Below are positions 10,436-20,353 of a stretch of 64,000 nucleotides of DNA, piece by piece. Origin of the DNA: Endotrypanum monterogeii (lineage: Eukaryota > Euglenozoa > Kinetoplastea > Trypanosomatida > Trypanosomatidae); assembly GCA_000333855.2 (NCBI GenBank), contig CM007319.1:1050639-1114638 (forward strand). Direction: 5' to 3'. The number at the start of each line of letters is the position of its first letter. Position 1 is the first letter of the stretch. The position numbers and the translations under genes are program-made. The notes beneath the pieces were generated by a model. The model saw only the letters and a list, made by a program, of their open reading frames with translations, was not told the DNA's origin and searched no databases.

Positions 10436-12604
10436 TCAGAAAGGCCCACAGAGCCGTTTGGAGTACGCGCTTTTGTGTAAAATGGTGGACATCTGTAAAG
10501 TAGCGTATATTAAGGGCAACGGGAACTGCACAACCAACGCGTGTTCCTCTTTTTTTATGGACGTTCCCTCAAAGTGCTCTCGCAAGAACTCCAAGAAATG
10601 AGGGAAAAAGACATCCGCGGAGTCGCTGCCGTCCTCCTGGATACTCAACTGAGGACAAACTGAGCCACGGCGCGATGGCAAACTCGTGTTGAGTTCGTCT
10701 TCTGATAACACGCTACGAACCTCAAAACGAACGAGACATTGCCGCTCTCCTTGCCTGTTAGCACCGGACCGCCACTTGTTGGACGGGTCGCTGCCGCCTT
10801 CGTGAGTGATGTCGTGCGAATCGTTCTCTAGCCCCTGCAGCCAATCTGGACTACCGTACTTTCCCATGACACCTACCCACGTTTTTCCCGAACTGCTGCC
10901 CTGCCCGCTGCCCAATGTTGGTGGCTCATGCTCTGTACAGTACAGGTAGGGACCGGATATTGGTGGATGGTTGCTTGCATAAACAACAGAGCCGACAAAC
11001 TGCGCGTCTGGGTAGCTTGATCGGGTATTGTCAGCATCGTTGTATTGACCTTGGTACGCAGCGATCTTCAGTGAGCCCTCAGTGATACTGCACCGCATCG
11101 CGAGCGCAACCGGCTCGCCTAACCGCGTCAGCACGCGCTGAAAAAAGCAAATGCTGCTAGCCAAGGCAGCCGTGGTAGAAAGGAATGTACTCTCAAAAGA
11201 AATGCCGCCATCGCCGACCCCAATGAGCAGACCGTAGTGGTCCTCAAGAGAGTAGCAGTGCACCTCCCGCAGCACTGAAATAATGTTCGGGTTATCCGCC
11301 TGCTCACGCGTCAAAGCAAATTGGTGTCGCACGTAAGCGCCAGTCGTGGGTGTTGTCGACGGTGGTTGCGGGATGCAGGTGGTGAGGAAGGGGGAGCGCA
11401 TGCCACGCGGAATGCAGTGCATGAAATGGGGGACGCGAAAAAGCTGTGGATACGGGTTGGCACAGAACTCGGTGCGCGTGTCGAAAGCAACAGACAAGTC
11501 AAAAAAACCGCTGTGAGGGGTGTCGTTATAGATGCGGAACTGAATTTTACCGTGTTTGAGATTGATCACTGGAATCGGCGGCATCTCTGGAACGTCCTCA
11601 GCACCAAAACCGCCGAGAGATTTAGGTAGCTGTTGAGGGATTTCGGATGGAGACAGCTGTGGAATGCCTGCGGCAGATGATCGACGCAATGAATCGCTCC
11701 CCAGGCTGACTCTTGGCCCCGCATCTCCGCGCCGTTGTTGCAGTAGGCTAATGGTACTGCGTCGTCTGACAGGCCTTCCCAAAGAGTCGACGGAGGTGTT
11801 CTGAGAGCGGACGTAATCCTTCAAGTTGATGATGCACGGAAGATATGGATCTTTTGGCGACATCACCTCCGCGGATAGGCCCACGGAGTACTCAACCATG
11901 GAGCCACAAAACGGTGCGGAGAGAAGGTACTGCCCCTGCGGCAGGTACGCAGTGAAGGCAAAGCCGGCATGCGCGGGACAAAAGAAGGACTCTAGACGTC
12001 GCCTTTCGGCCTCTTCGGTGTAGTACAGTCGATGATACTGGCGATGGAATAGTGGGGGCAGTCGCCCTAGATGAAAATACACAGAGACATCATTCAGCTC
12101 CTTCACCTCGGTGCGATCGGTGCACATTGGACAACGGAACGCGTTTGTCGAGTGAAATGTACCGACAAACGAGATGTCGTTGACGGAGCGAAAATGGGCA
12201 ATGTCGCATCCGCACGAGCGGCAGTGGACGACGAAGAGGAGAGAGACCCACGACTGCTGCACAGCAAGAAGCAATTGAGCCGTAACCACTTCGATTGGCA
12301 CCTTCAACAGTACCCCAAGTGCAAGGGGGTTCCATAAAGTAAATGTGTCATAGAATTGACGCGCCTCGTTGCAAGCTTTCACAACGGCCTCATCGACTAA
12401 CTTGAGCTCCTCCCGCGAAATACGGCCCGTGTGGGGCACAGAAAAAAAAGTCTGGCTATAGAAAGAGGTAGAGGCGTCAAAAAACGGTTCGCAGAAGTTT
12501 TCCAACGCTGCCCAAAAGCTCTTGTCTACCTGATTATTGGGCAGGGACATCCACAGGCGGCGAAGCGTCGCCTTATCCATGTATGTGTTTGCTGAGCGAC
12601 GCAT
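10436..12604 (-). CDS. DUF5939-like protein with degenerate nucleotide-cyclase-like domain
   Basis: This 722-residue protein starts MRRSANTYMDKATLRRLW. Residues about 85-180 match the pattern of the DUF5939 module found next to class III cyclases: WNPLALGVLLKVPIEVVTAQLLLAVQQSWV, then Cys pairs at C128/C131 and C158/C161 that look like a zinc site, then a VSVYFHL strand. Residues about 427-545 resemble the second half of a class III cyclase homology domain (IGVGDGGISFES, ALASSICFFQRVLTRLGEPVALAMRCSITEGSL, then FVGSVVYASN in place of the FG..VN.AAR region). The metal-binding aspartates of an active cyclase are not seen. Ser-rich linkers separate the blocks. I infer a non-catalytic nucleotide-binding or scaffolding protein. 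An out-of-frame ATG just upstream could act as a small upstream ORF. Confidence 0.7.
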   Translation of the reverse strand: MRRSANTYMDKATLRRLWMSLPNNQVDKSFWAALENFCEPFFDASTSFYSQTFFSVPHTGRISREELKLVDEAVVKACNEARQFYDTFTLWNPLALGVLLKVPIEVVTAQLLLAVQQSWVSLLFVVHCRSCGCDIAHFRSVNDISFVGTFHSTNAFRCPMCTDRTEVKELNDVSVYFHLGRLPPLFHRQYHRLYYTEEAERRRLESFFCPAHAGFAFTAYLPQGQYLLSAPFCGSMVEYSVGLSAEVMSPKDPYLPCIINLKDYVRSQNTSVDSLGRPVRRRSTISLLQQRRGDAGPRVSLGSDSLRRSSAAGIPQLSPSEIPQQLPKSLGGFGAEDVPEMPPIPVINLKHGKIQFRIYNDTPHSGFFDLSVAFDTRTEFCANPYPQLFRVPHFMHCIPRGMRSPFLTTCIPQPPSTTPTTGAYVRHQFALTREQADNPNIISVLREVHCYSLEDHYGLLIGVGDGGISFESTFLSTTAALASSICFFQRVLTRLGEPVALAMRCSITEGSLKIAAYQGQYNDADNTRSSYPDAQFVGSVVYASNHPPISGPYLYCTEHEPPTLGSGQGSSSGKTWVGVMGKYGSPDWLQGLENDSHDITHEGGSDPSNKWRSGANRQGERQCLVRFEVRSVLSEDELNTSLPSRRGSVCPQLSIQEDGSDSADVFFPHFLEFLREHFEGTSIKKEEHALVVQFPLPLIYATLQMSTILHKSAYSKRLCGPF

Positions 12605-13846
12605 CTCGACTAGCCGCCATGCAACTTGGGAACGGAAGCCTTGGAGGGGGGAGGGGGGGTTAGAATACAGATGGAATACAAAAAAAGCACACAACCCTTT
12701 AAAGGGAATATATATATTTTTTTTATGCCCAACGTCTTACATAAGCAAGAGAAACAATATATGTGGGTTCAAAGGAGACAGGTTTTGGAAGCAGAGAGGG
12801 AAAGTGTGTCCAGTGAATAGAGAAGTACGGAGAAAAAGATGAAAGAAGTGACCCAAGTCAAGAGACATGAGTAACACGGTGTTTTGTGTTTTTTTTTGTT
12901 TTTTTTTGTTTGTGAGCTCGTATTTCCACGAAGAAGTGAAGGTGATAATGAAGCACAATCGATAACAAATGTATAAAAATAAAAGGGGACAGAAGAAAGA
13001 GCTAAATCAAGATGCGAGGCGACGATACGTGGACGGGTGTACAGAGTTCAAAAAAAGAGTACCACGTAGTGCACACGACCCTTACTGACACGTTTCACAT
13101 GGGCGGTTCAAAACTTTGTAGCCGCGTACAGTAACATCTGAACGCACCGTTATCGCCAAATTCGGCCCGACGAGAAAAAATCACCAACAACGAAGAGGTG
13201 CAAGCCCCAGAAACAAAAATGTCCTCATCGACTTGTTCTCATTCTACCCGTGTTTTTCCCTCCATCCTTTCCCTGTTTTTCTTCCATTGCCCCCGCGAGT
13301 TCAGAGGAGTTATGTCGGTCTGTTGAAGCGGTGAGAAAGGAGGAGGGGAGATTCGTTGTCTCAGCAACGCTGCGCTCCCTGCCTTCCGTCTTACTCATTT
13401 TCTACCCAATTAGGATTGTGGCAAAGCAACAGGGGAAAGAAAAGAGCAAAAGAGAAATGCATATAGATAAAAATACATACATATACATATATATATATAT
13501 ATAAATATAAATATATATAGTTGTTCCCTTGTGAGAGTGAGGAGAGGCCATTATGTGTCGGTCGCCGCTATTTACATGACAGCAGTGGTCTATGGAAGAG
13601 GAAACCAAATAGACAACAACAACAACCAAAAGACAGACCGCCACAGAGCAGTACCATCGGCAGCACTCCTCTCACCTCTGACCTTTTTTCCGGGAAAAAA
13701 AAAGTTGCAAAAAGCGTCCCACTTCTTGATATATTTTTTCCTCTGCTTTCATGAAGTGGATGTCACTAAGCCGCCATCAAGAGTATCAAACACGGAATCA
13801 GATTTGAAACATGTAACACAAAAAAAAAAAACAGAGATGCAATATA
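12605..13846. other. Intergenic spacer
   Basis: A long C/T-rich tract on the minus strand at about 12643-12660, ending in AG, is a good trans-splice acceptor for the DUF5939-like gene. Further homopolymers lie at 12888-12910 and a (TA)n run at about 13488-13520. No gene is seen. Confidence 0.6.
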
Positions 13847-14218
13847 TCAGTATTGATAAAGGCCGAACACCGACACCACACCAAACAAGTGTTTGGTCAC
13901 ATATACTTCCTCAAAGTAGTTGTCGGTATCAGAATCCCAGAACATCTTGCACCCTGTTCGCATACCCTCTCCACGCTGCTCGCCAATCATGCAATGTACA
14001 ATAATCTTATAGCGATCTAAATCCTTTGTACGGATCCTGTCTCGCACCGTGTCAGCTATCTCCTTGCTGATGCTCTGTATCTCATCCGCGTTGTACTCTA
14101 GGCCCTCAAGGCGGCTCTCGAGAATCGACCTTGCAATCAATCTAAGCTCGTTCGGCCGGAACCTATGCTGGTGATCAGGCCGGAGAGAAAAGGTAGTGGT
14201 GTCAACGTCTCCCTGCAT
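13847..14218 (-). CDS. DYNLT1: Dynein light chain, Tctex-type (DYNLT)
   Basis: The gene encodes 123 residues from MQGDVDTTTFSLRPDHQHRF. The C-terminal half carries the Tctex1 signature: YKIIVHCMIGEQRGEGMRTG, then CKMFWDSDTDNYFEEVYV and LFGVVSVFGLYQY. The length fits the family (about 110-130 residues). Tctex-type light chains dimerise and bind the dynein intermediate chain. In trypanosomatids they could serve cytoplasmic, intraflagellar-transport or axonemal inner-arm dynein, and the sequence alone does not say which. The ATG at 14216-14218 is the only suitable start. A 6.1-kb gene-poor stretch lies upstream. Confidence 0.93.
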   Translation of the reverse strand: MQGDVDTTTFSLRPDHQHRFRPNELRLIARSILESRLEGLEYNADEIQSISKEIADTVRDRIRTKDLDRYKIIVHCMIGEQRGEGMRTGCKMFWDSDTDNYFEEVYVTKHLFGVVSVFGLYQY

Positions 14219-15646
14219 CTTTTAATGCGATGATGAGTTTTTCTTGTTTCCCTGCAAAGATCTACGGTATCTGCCGAGAGGTAATTTGTCGTCGCCGTAA
14301 TTGAAATGAAAGGACGTCCTGATGAAGAGGATACGGTGCTTTACGCTGAAGCGATAAATAATAATAATAATAGAAACGCAAGGAAGCGAATGAGAGGTAA
14401 GAGAAGGGAGAAGAGGGAGGGGGCAAGGAATAATAATATATTAGAAAGAGAGTCATTGAGGAGAAAGATGTGATCAGGAGGGCCTCGACAATGACCGATA
14501 TTTAAAAAAAAAAAAAGCGTGTAAGGTGAAAAGATGCAAATGTGGGCTATTCCTGAATGCAACTGACCACATTTCTCTACTTTGTTTTGCCAGGTTGTTG
14601 ACCGGAGAGCGAGCCGTAGTTCATCTCGAGGTCCCAAAAGAGACAAACCGCTCCTTAGCATAGGAAGCACTTCAGGTGCTCAGTTATTGCTTCGTTTCAC
14701 TCCTGCCTCTTAACATTTTTCGAGTTCAAAAGATCTGGAACCCGCTTGAGATATGAAGAGGAAGGGAGAGAGAAAGCAAGGGGAAGAAAGTGCGTTGTAC
14801 CTGAGAAAAGCAAAGAGGTGTAATAGAAAGGGCAAACCCCCTTCCAGATACCACGCCCCCTGAGGTATCCTCTTTGAGGCGGCACGACACCAGCAGCTGA
14901 GGATGCGTGCCCTGGCCTCCTCGAAAAGCAATAATAAAAACACAAAAAAGGGGTGTTAGGAATGAACAACGTGTATAAACCTATACATCCGATCATCCTT
15001 TCCTCTCCCATAGATCATACCTCCTTTATTGTGAACATTTAAAGATTGAAAATGTAGAGGCGTCTTCACAAATGCCAGGAAAAAAGTGATTATGTTTTTT
15101 TTTGTTTTGTTTGTTTAGGTGGGAGTGGGGCCGGTGGTTGCAGGACAACCTCTGAAGGATGCCGTTTGAGTAAAAGAAAAAACACACACTGGTGAATTGA
15201 AACCCCGTGGAAGGACAGGGAGCACCCTTAGGCACTCGATGCCAGTTTATGTGGTTGAGGCCTGAGTATCAAAACGGCGAGGCAGCCGCCCCCCCCCTTA
15301 AAATTCCTGCAGTCGGTGCCCAAATCACCAGCACACGGGCTTGCACAGTATAAGAAAATCATGATGAGAACAAATGTGTAATGATGGCGTCATGAATGCA
15401 GGCAAAAAAAAAATGAATAATATAAACAAAAAGAATTACACGACTCCAGGACATGCGCCGCAATGTAAGCGATTGGTTTGAAAGTTTGGAAGGAAGAGCC
15501 CAAACTTGTTGACATGCGCATTCTTGTGTGCAGAAATGCGTGTGTATACATCCCTCAACTCGTTTGTCGCTTGGTAGGGAGAGGAGACCTAGAAAACGAT
15601 CTTTACGATAGATGGTATAGCCAGTGAAAGAAAAAGAAGAGACGGG
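14219..15646. other. Gene-poor spacer
   Basis: This stretch is purine-rich on the plus strand, with many poly-A and poly-T runs. Open frames are Phe/Leu/Tyr-rich and repeat-encoded. No gene is seen. Confidence 0.55.
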
Positions 15647-15874
15647 TTAAAAAAGGGAGAAGAAAACCCCTACAAAACTCTGAAGTCCAGGAAACGGGAA
15701 AATATCCGTAAGAAAAAAAGAAGAAAAATTGGAAAAGACACTTACCATTATAATAAAAATTACTGCGCACAAACACAGATAACAGAGACCCACACACATG
15801 CTAGCGATACGTCTGAGAACCTGTACAGAAAGCTCTCTCATTAATTGGGTCAAGACACTTCCGCTGGTTGACAT
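15647..15874 (-). CDS. Possible small membrane protein
   Basis: An ATG at 15872-15874 opens 75 residues (MSTSGSVLTQLMRELSVQVL...). An amphipathic basic helix precedes a hydrophobic stretch (CVGLCYLCLCAVIFIIM) that could span a membrane, followed by a second Phe-rich hydrophobic part. Codon use in the first 40 codons is more coding-like than the surroundings. A GTAAGT (minus strand, 15745-15740) falls right after the first hydrophobic segment, and a pyrimidine tract with CAG lies 66 bases further on. Removing that piece keeps the frame, but cis-introns are extremely rare in these organisms. It could equally be chance in an AT-rich spacer. Confidence 0.28.
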   Translation of the reverse strand: MSTSGSVLTQLMRELSVQVLRRIASMCVGLCYLCLCAVIFIIMVSVFSNFSSFFLTDIFPFPGLQSFVGVFFSLF

Positions 15875-15939
15875 AAGCTGCTGCTGCTGCGGGTGGTGGT
15901 GTGTGTATGTCTGTGTGTGTGTGTGGAGGGGGGGGGGAA

Positions 15940-17330
15940 CATTCGTTACCAACGTGACAGTGCCTTCACGGTCTCACAGTACCTTCCATGCCCTTTGCGG
16001 TACAGCAGTACACTCTTTCGTTGCTCGTCAATGGTTTCACCAGAGTCGACGTTTAAAAAATACAATCGGAGCAGAGTTTCTTCGGAGCTGCGCGGAAGCA
16101 CAACAAGAAAACAAGCGACGAAATTAGGGGTTAACCGCGCCTGGAATCGACTTGCCAGTGACAAAAGCCGTGAGCCATTTCACGACCTGGACTCTGGACC
16201 GCAGGACATGGGAAATCGTTTCAAACTCACCCGCCTGCTACATTCCGGCCTGCTCTCCCGATTCGGGATGAATGTCGACAGCACTCTCGCGAAGAAACAA
16301 GAAATCGAGAAGAAACCCAGTTGGTGTTTTCCGCGTGAAAGCCTAGGAACATCACAGCCATTGCAGGGGGCGACTGGCTAGATAGAGCAACTATCCATTG
16401 ACATTGACTTCTGCGTAGCGGGCGGCCTCTACTGTGTTGCTCAGAGCTCAGCGCACTAGTCCAGCGAGAACAGATTCCTCGCCTCTGTGTAGTACCAACA
16501 TCTACGAGTCAAAGCCCTCGCTATGCAAGCCATCAGTCTACCCATTGCATAGTCAAACGACACGGTGCATTGGTTCCGTAGATGTTGCAACGCGCATACT
16601 TTCCGTGCACAAGACAGGTTGCGCCGCCGACTTCAGTTTACATGGCCGTAAGGTCCTTTCAAATTAAACGTTTGGTATGCGGAAAAGGAGGCGAAGGGGG
16701 GAGAGAGGAACAGCACAAGGGCACTCCACTCTCATATGCTGCTAACCTCCACTCGCAGCCAGCGCACGCAAATGAAATAAGAGCCTGTCCTCTCCGACAC
16801 ACGAGGTGGGGGGAGGTTTAGGTGAACATCATGGGGGAGTCGCTGGGGGTCCTGCTGCGAGGGAGGTATGAGGTGTGGACAATACAAGGGCAGCGTACAG
16901 GAAACATGTGGTCGATGCAACAATGGAGCTTGAGTCACAAGAGGATTTTTCTTGATGTTCTCAAATGGTGGCACCATGAGAGCACCCCGCTTCAGCACCC
17001 CCTCACCGTCTTCAGCGACTCAGCTAACTGCGTAACAAAAATTATTTTTTTATCCCCTTCGTAGTTTGGGCACCCAAAGGCCTACACGTAGCGCCCGAGT
17101 ACTTGGTTTGAAAAAAAAAATACTAAATAAATATGTTGCATGTGAGGAGACCTTGCGACACCTCTTCTGTGCGCTAGGAGTACCGGCAGTATTTCGTCAG
17201 GAATCACGGTCCACACGCAGGAGCTTGTCACTATCCTCGGGGTATATGATTGGAGGAAGGAAAGGCTATGGCAATGATTTGGAAACGCGTCACATAACAT
17301 ACTTATACACTTTTCATAATGTGAGGGAAA
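15940..17330 (+). mobile_element. Possible degenerate non-LTR retroposon relic
   Basis: This block has a more mixed, higher-GC composition than the surrounding spacer and broken plus-strand frames opposite to the transcription unit. One frame (16822-17064) ends HPLTVFSDSANCVTKI, recalling the SDS motif of RNase H domains in ingi/DIRE-type elements. Another, starting near 17140, reads ACEETLRHLFCALGV, recalling the Cys-rich C-terminus of such polyproteins (C..C..ET..H). No reverse-transcriptase motif is visible. Leishmania-type genomes are known to hold only decayed ingi/DIRE elements and SIDERs, so a relic is plausible, but the evidence is two short motifs. Confidence 0.25.
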
Positions 17331-17460
17331 AAAAGTAAAAGCATACGAGGGTTTGTTCCAAAGTTTACCTGAACTCCTCAACTTTGGTGAGCAGAAGAAA
17401 CAAATATGAGCGCTCTCATGCTGTCACGGAGCTCATTAGAAAATTGTTTTTTTTTTCTGC

Positions 17461-17661
17461 TCAGCTCTTGATCGACAGCGTGGAGGTAATCGATTTGATC
17501 GCTGTGGCGGACTCATCACCCTTTTGTCTATCCAGCGGTATTTTTTTTTTTCGGTTGTGTGTGTGTGTGTGTGTGTGACGAATCATCAAGAGGGAAACAT
17601 AAATCCAGTGAGCAAATCGTTCAGTAAGATCATCTGTTTTGTTGAACTGATGATCAGCCAT
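17461..17661 (-). CDS. Possible small protein with in-frame His-Thr repeat
   Basis: An ATG at 17659-17661 opens 66 residues: MADHQFNKTDDLTERFAHWI, a short hydrophobic piece, a (HT)n stretch encoded by a (CA)n microsatellite and a Lys run from poly-A, then LDRQKGDESATAIKSITSTL. The last part has GC-rich third positions like the true genes here. An AG follows a pyrimidine-rich leader directly before the ATG. A short upstream ORF of four codons lies in the leader. There is no family match, and the repeats inside the frame lower confidence. Confidence 0.27.
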   Translation of the reverse strand: MADHQFNKTDDLTERFAHWIYVSLLMIRHTHTHTHNRKKKIPLDRQKGDESATAIKSITSTLSIKS

Positions 17662-19388
17662 CTTTTTGTGGAGTTGTGTATGTAGGGTGAGGGGAAGGAA
17701 GAATAGGTGGTGGCTCTTTTGCTTAATCAGGTAATCGAGCAACTCACCTCCACCTCCTCTATTCTGATAGCATTCCCTAAAAGCCTGTGAGGACAAATAA
17801 ATTCTTGCTTGAATGCCTATATATGTGTGTGGCCCTACAGAAAAAAAAAAAAAAGCCGGTGGAATATCAAAGAAAATCATAACTACTAGACGACGGAGAA
17901 AAAAAAGGCGGGGAAACGGGGGTTTTGATGACGGAAGCAGAGGAGACTCTCAAGCGAGTGTGGTTAACAGAGAAAAAGTGCGATGCAAGCCCACGTGTTA
18001 TCATTTGCAAGTGGAAAAAAGGATTTTTTTTATCAATGCTCAGCATAATCCCCCTGGAAATCTTGCTCTTTTCAAATCTCATTCATCCACACCGCAATAT
18101 CGTGAAAAAAAAAAAACGCCCTGAGGAAACGAGAGAGGATCGGCGCCTCTCCGTTGACGATACGAAAGCCGCATAAATTCTTATGGATTTTTTTTTTGAA
18201 ATATAACGCCTGCGCTATCGGCAGGGTTTGCAGCGTCCGGGAACCAAACTACGAGTGGGTACAGTACATAGAAAAAGAGAAGAGATATGAAAGGGAAGAC
18301 GGATCCAGAAAAAAAAATTAGCAGCATTCTTTTTACGCACTTTTTTTTTCAGGTGATTATTTTTTACCCCTAGGAACTTGGCCATTCAGGGGGAAAAAAA
18401 AACCGATTGAGATATCTGAAATGCCCTATTCCCTACCAAGTGTGCTTGACAAAGGTGTTAGGTCCGCGCGAAGCATTCAACGCCATCACAACAACGTCGT
18501 CCTTTCACTTGCCCATGTCGCGGTGAGCAACTGAATTACACTACGGCGGTTGCCAGTACTACGCCGCTGTGGAATTTTAACACCACCCTGCCCGGCGATG
18601 ATCGTTACAAACTCCCGACTAGCAGGCAGGAAAAGTAGAGTCGAGTCACCTCATAGTCAACCTCACTTTTTGACGGACCAAATGTGTTGCTGCAAGCGAC
18701 AAATATGACCATGAAAGATCGGTGTTTGTATGGGGTGCCGCCCAGCACCATGACGGTGGTGACAGTAACTCGCAGTCTCTTTGCTCACAATACACTGCCG
18801 ATGATTGGCCCGACTACCGACCAACGTTTTGCTGGTATCAGAAAGGGAGATAAAAGTTTCGCTGCCACTGCCCGCAGCATCAGTAGTGTAACCCAACGTC
18901 TGCTCCCCGAGGCGCGCTGCGAATTCTGTTCTCGAGCCTTAGGGTATGCGGGCGTACGACAAGTTAAAGAACAGGGACATGGCAACACTAAAGCGCTATG
19001 TTGAGTTCGTGTAGACATGAAATTCGACGTACACACACACAGGTAAAACCCCGTAGACGCACCCTCCTTTTTGTACGATTACCACGCCCTCCTAGTTCCA
19101 GAACACAGTAATGTACGTGACCATGGGGAGGGAGGGAGGAAGGGAGGGAGGGAGGGGAGGGGGGGGGGGGCGTAGTCCACTCCATAGATGCGTATGCTGC
19201 ACCGCGACTAGATGCTGGTCGTTCAGAGTGAGGCTGTTAGCCTTCGCTAAAGGGAGAGGTGGAACGCGGTGCTGCAAATACTCTTCGTTGCTGGCCGCCC
19301 TTTCCTGAGAGCGCCGCTGTCGTTTTTCGAGCCAGACTGACGCGAGTGCACGGCGGGTGTAGTGAGGTCGGCAGGCTGCCTTCAGGGA
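17662..19388. other. Gene-poor spacer, right part of higher complexity
   Basis: From 17662 to about 18420 the stretch is AT-rich with many homopolymers. From about 18430 the composition becomes mixed and resembles the block at 15940-17330. Both contain a TCCACTC...TATGCTGC word (16728-16743 and 19174-19200). A plus-strand frame at 18684-19004 looks protein-like but has no match. This may be a second retroposon-derived segment (SIDER/DIRE type). Confidence 0.3.
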
Positions 19389-19538
19389 NNNNNNNNNNNN
19401 NNNNNNNNNNNNNNNNNNNNNNNNNNNNNNNNNNNNNNNNNNNNNNNNNNNNNNNNNNNNNNNNNNNNNNNNNNNNNNNNNNNNNNNNNNNNNNNNNNNN
19501 NNNNNNNNNNNNNNNNNNNNNNNNNNNNNNNNNNNNNN
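19389..19538. other. Assembly gap (150 N)
   Basis: A run of 150 undetermined bases. The flanks are GC-rich and similar in composition, and a (G)n tract at 19159-19170 lies shortly before it. Confidence 0.99.
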
Positions 19539-19935
19539 CCTCTCGGAGGGCGACGCGTAGTGGCATCCATCGTGCAGAGCAGGATAGGAAAGGGATTTGG
19601 ATGTCCATCGAAAGGGCTCAAAGAATGGAAAGGGCAAACTGCGCGTCAGGCCCTTTGCGGAATTCCGGACTCTGCGGTTAGGTCACTGTGTGAGATGCTC
19701 TGTAGACCCCCACTACCCATGACACACACACACACACATACACACACACACTCCAATTTAGAGCTTGTGCCAACCGAGAGGGAAGGGGGCGCGGGGTTCG
19801 AACTCACACACACAGACCTTTGCTCAGAGGGCCATGAGACACCTCATTTCCAGCCCACTAGATGGAAAGGGGCAGCACACAACAACTGAGAGCGCACCTC
19901 CTACGCGCTGACGATACAATCTTCGTGCCGTCACC
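19539..19935. other. Right flank of the gap, no gene seen
   Basis: Mixed-composition DNA with a (CA)n tract at 19724-19750. The segment at 19800-19880 has the look of Leishmania-type intergenic retroposon sequence, but this is from memory and unverified. Confidence 0.3.
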
Positions 19936-20172
19936 TCACAGTGGTGCAGTCCCGATGCACCAAAGGAGCGTTACTTCTCCTGCCATCCACAGCGCAACAC
20001 AAGTGATGCGTTGCCGATAAATGCGCCCGTAAATGACTTCCTCTCGGATAGGGGAAAGGAAAAGAAGAATATATATATAGAAACCGCGAGTTGAAAAAAG
20101 AAGCGTTTGCGCGAGCTCCCCAAGGTTTCCGTTATAGCAGACAGCACGGAAACTGTGAAACATGCCTGCAGA
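19936..20172 (-). CDS. Weak small ORF downstream of the coiled-coil gene
   Basis: An ATG at 20170-20172 opens 78 residues (MSASAGMFHSFRAVCYNGNL...) with mixed hydrophobic content and fairly coding-like codons, ending TLLWCIGTAPL. A long T-rich tract precedes it, but the first AG after the tract falls just inside the frame, so the next Met (MFHSFRA) would be the start. It lies only about 180 bases beyond the stop of the coiled-coil gene. It may be 3' UTR sequence of that gene. Confidence 0.22.
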   Translation of the reverse strand, partial: SAGMFHSFRAVCYNGNLGELAQTLLFSTRGFYIYILLFLSPIREEVIYGRIYRQRITCVALWMAGEVTLLWCIGTAPL

Positions 20173-20353
20173 TGCTGACATGAACGACAGCAAGAGTGTG
20201 AAACATGGTCAGAAAAAACAAGACAGTTAACAACAACAACAAAAAACTTGGGCGTGCTCCAACGCCACAGATCCCCACATACAGAACGGATGCAGCAAAT
20301 TGAAATATGTTTACACGTGGATCGCTAAGAAAAGCAACAGTTTTCGGACTCAA

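Noticed and set aside
15893..16381. 162-aa plus-strand ORF starting in a GT repeat
   Set aside because: Its start is repeat-encoded. The remainder matches nothing and is treated only as part of the possible retroposon relic.
18684..19004. 106-aa plus-strand ORF
   Set aside because: It opposes the transcription unit, has no recognisable motif and lies in the suspected retroposon-like block.
19741..19830. GGGTTCGAACTC resembling a tRNA B box
   Set aside because: No T-arm stem pairs on either strand and no A box or acceptor stem could be placed. It is not a tRNA.
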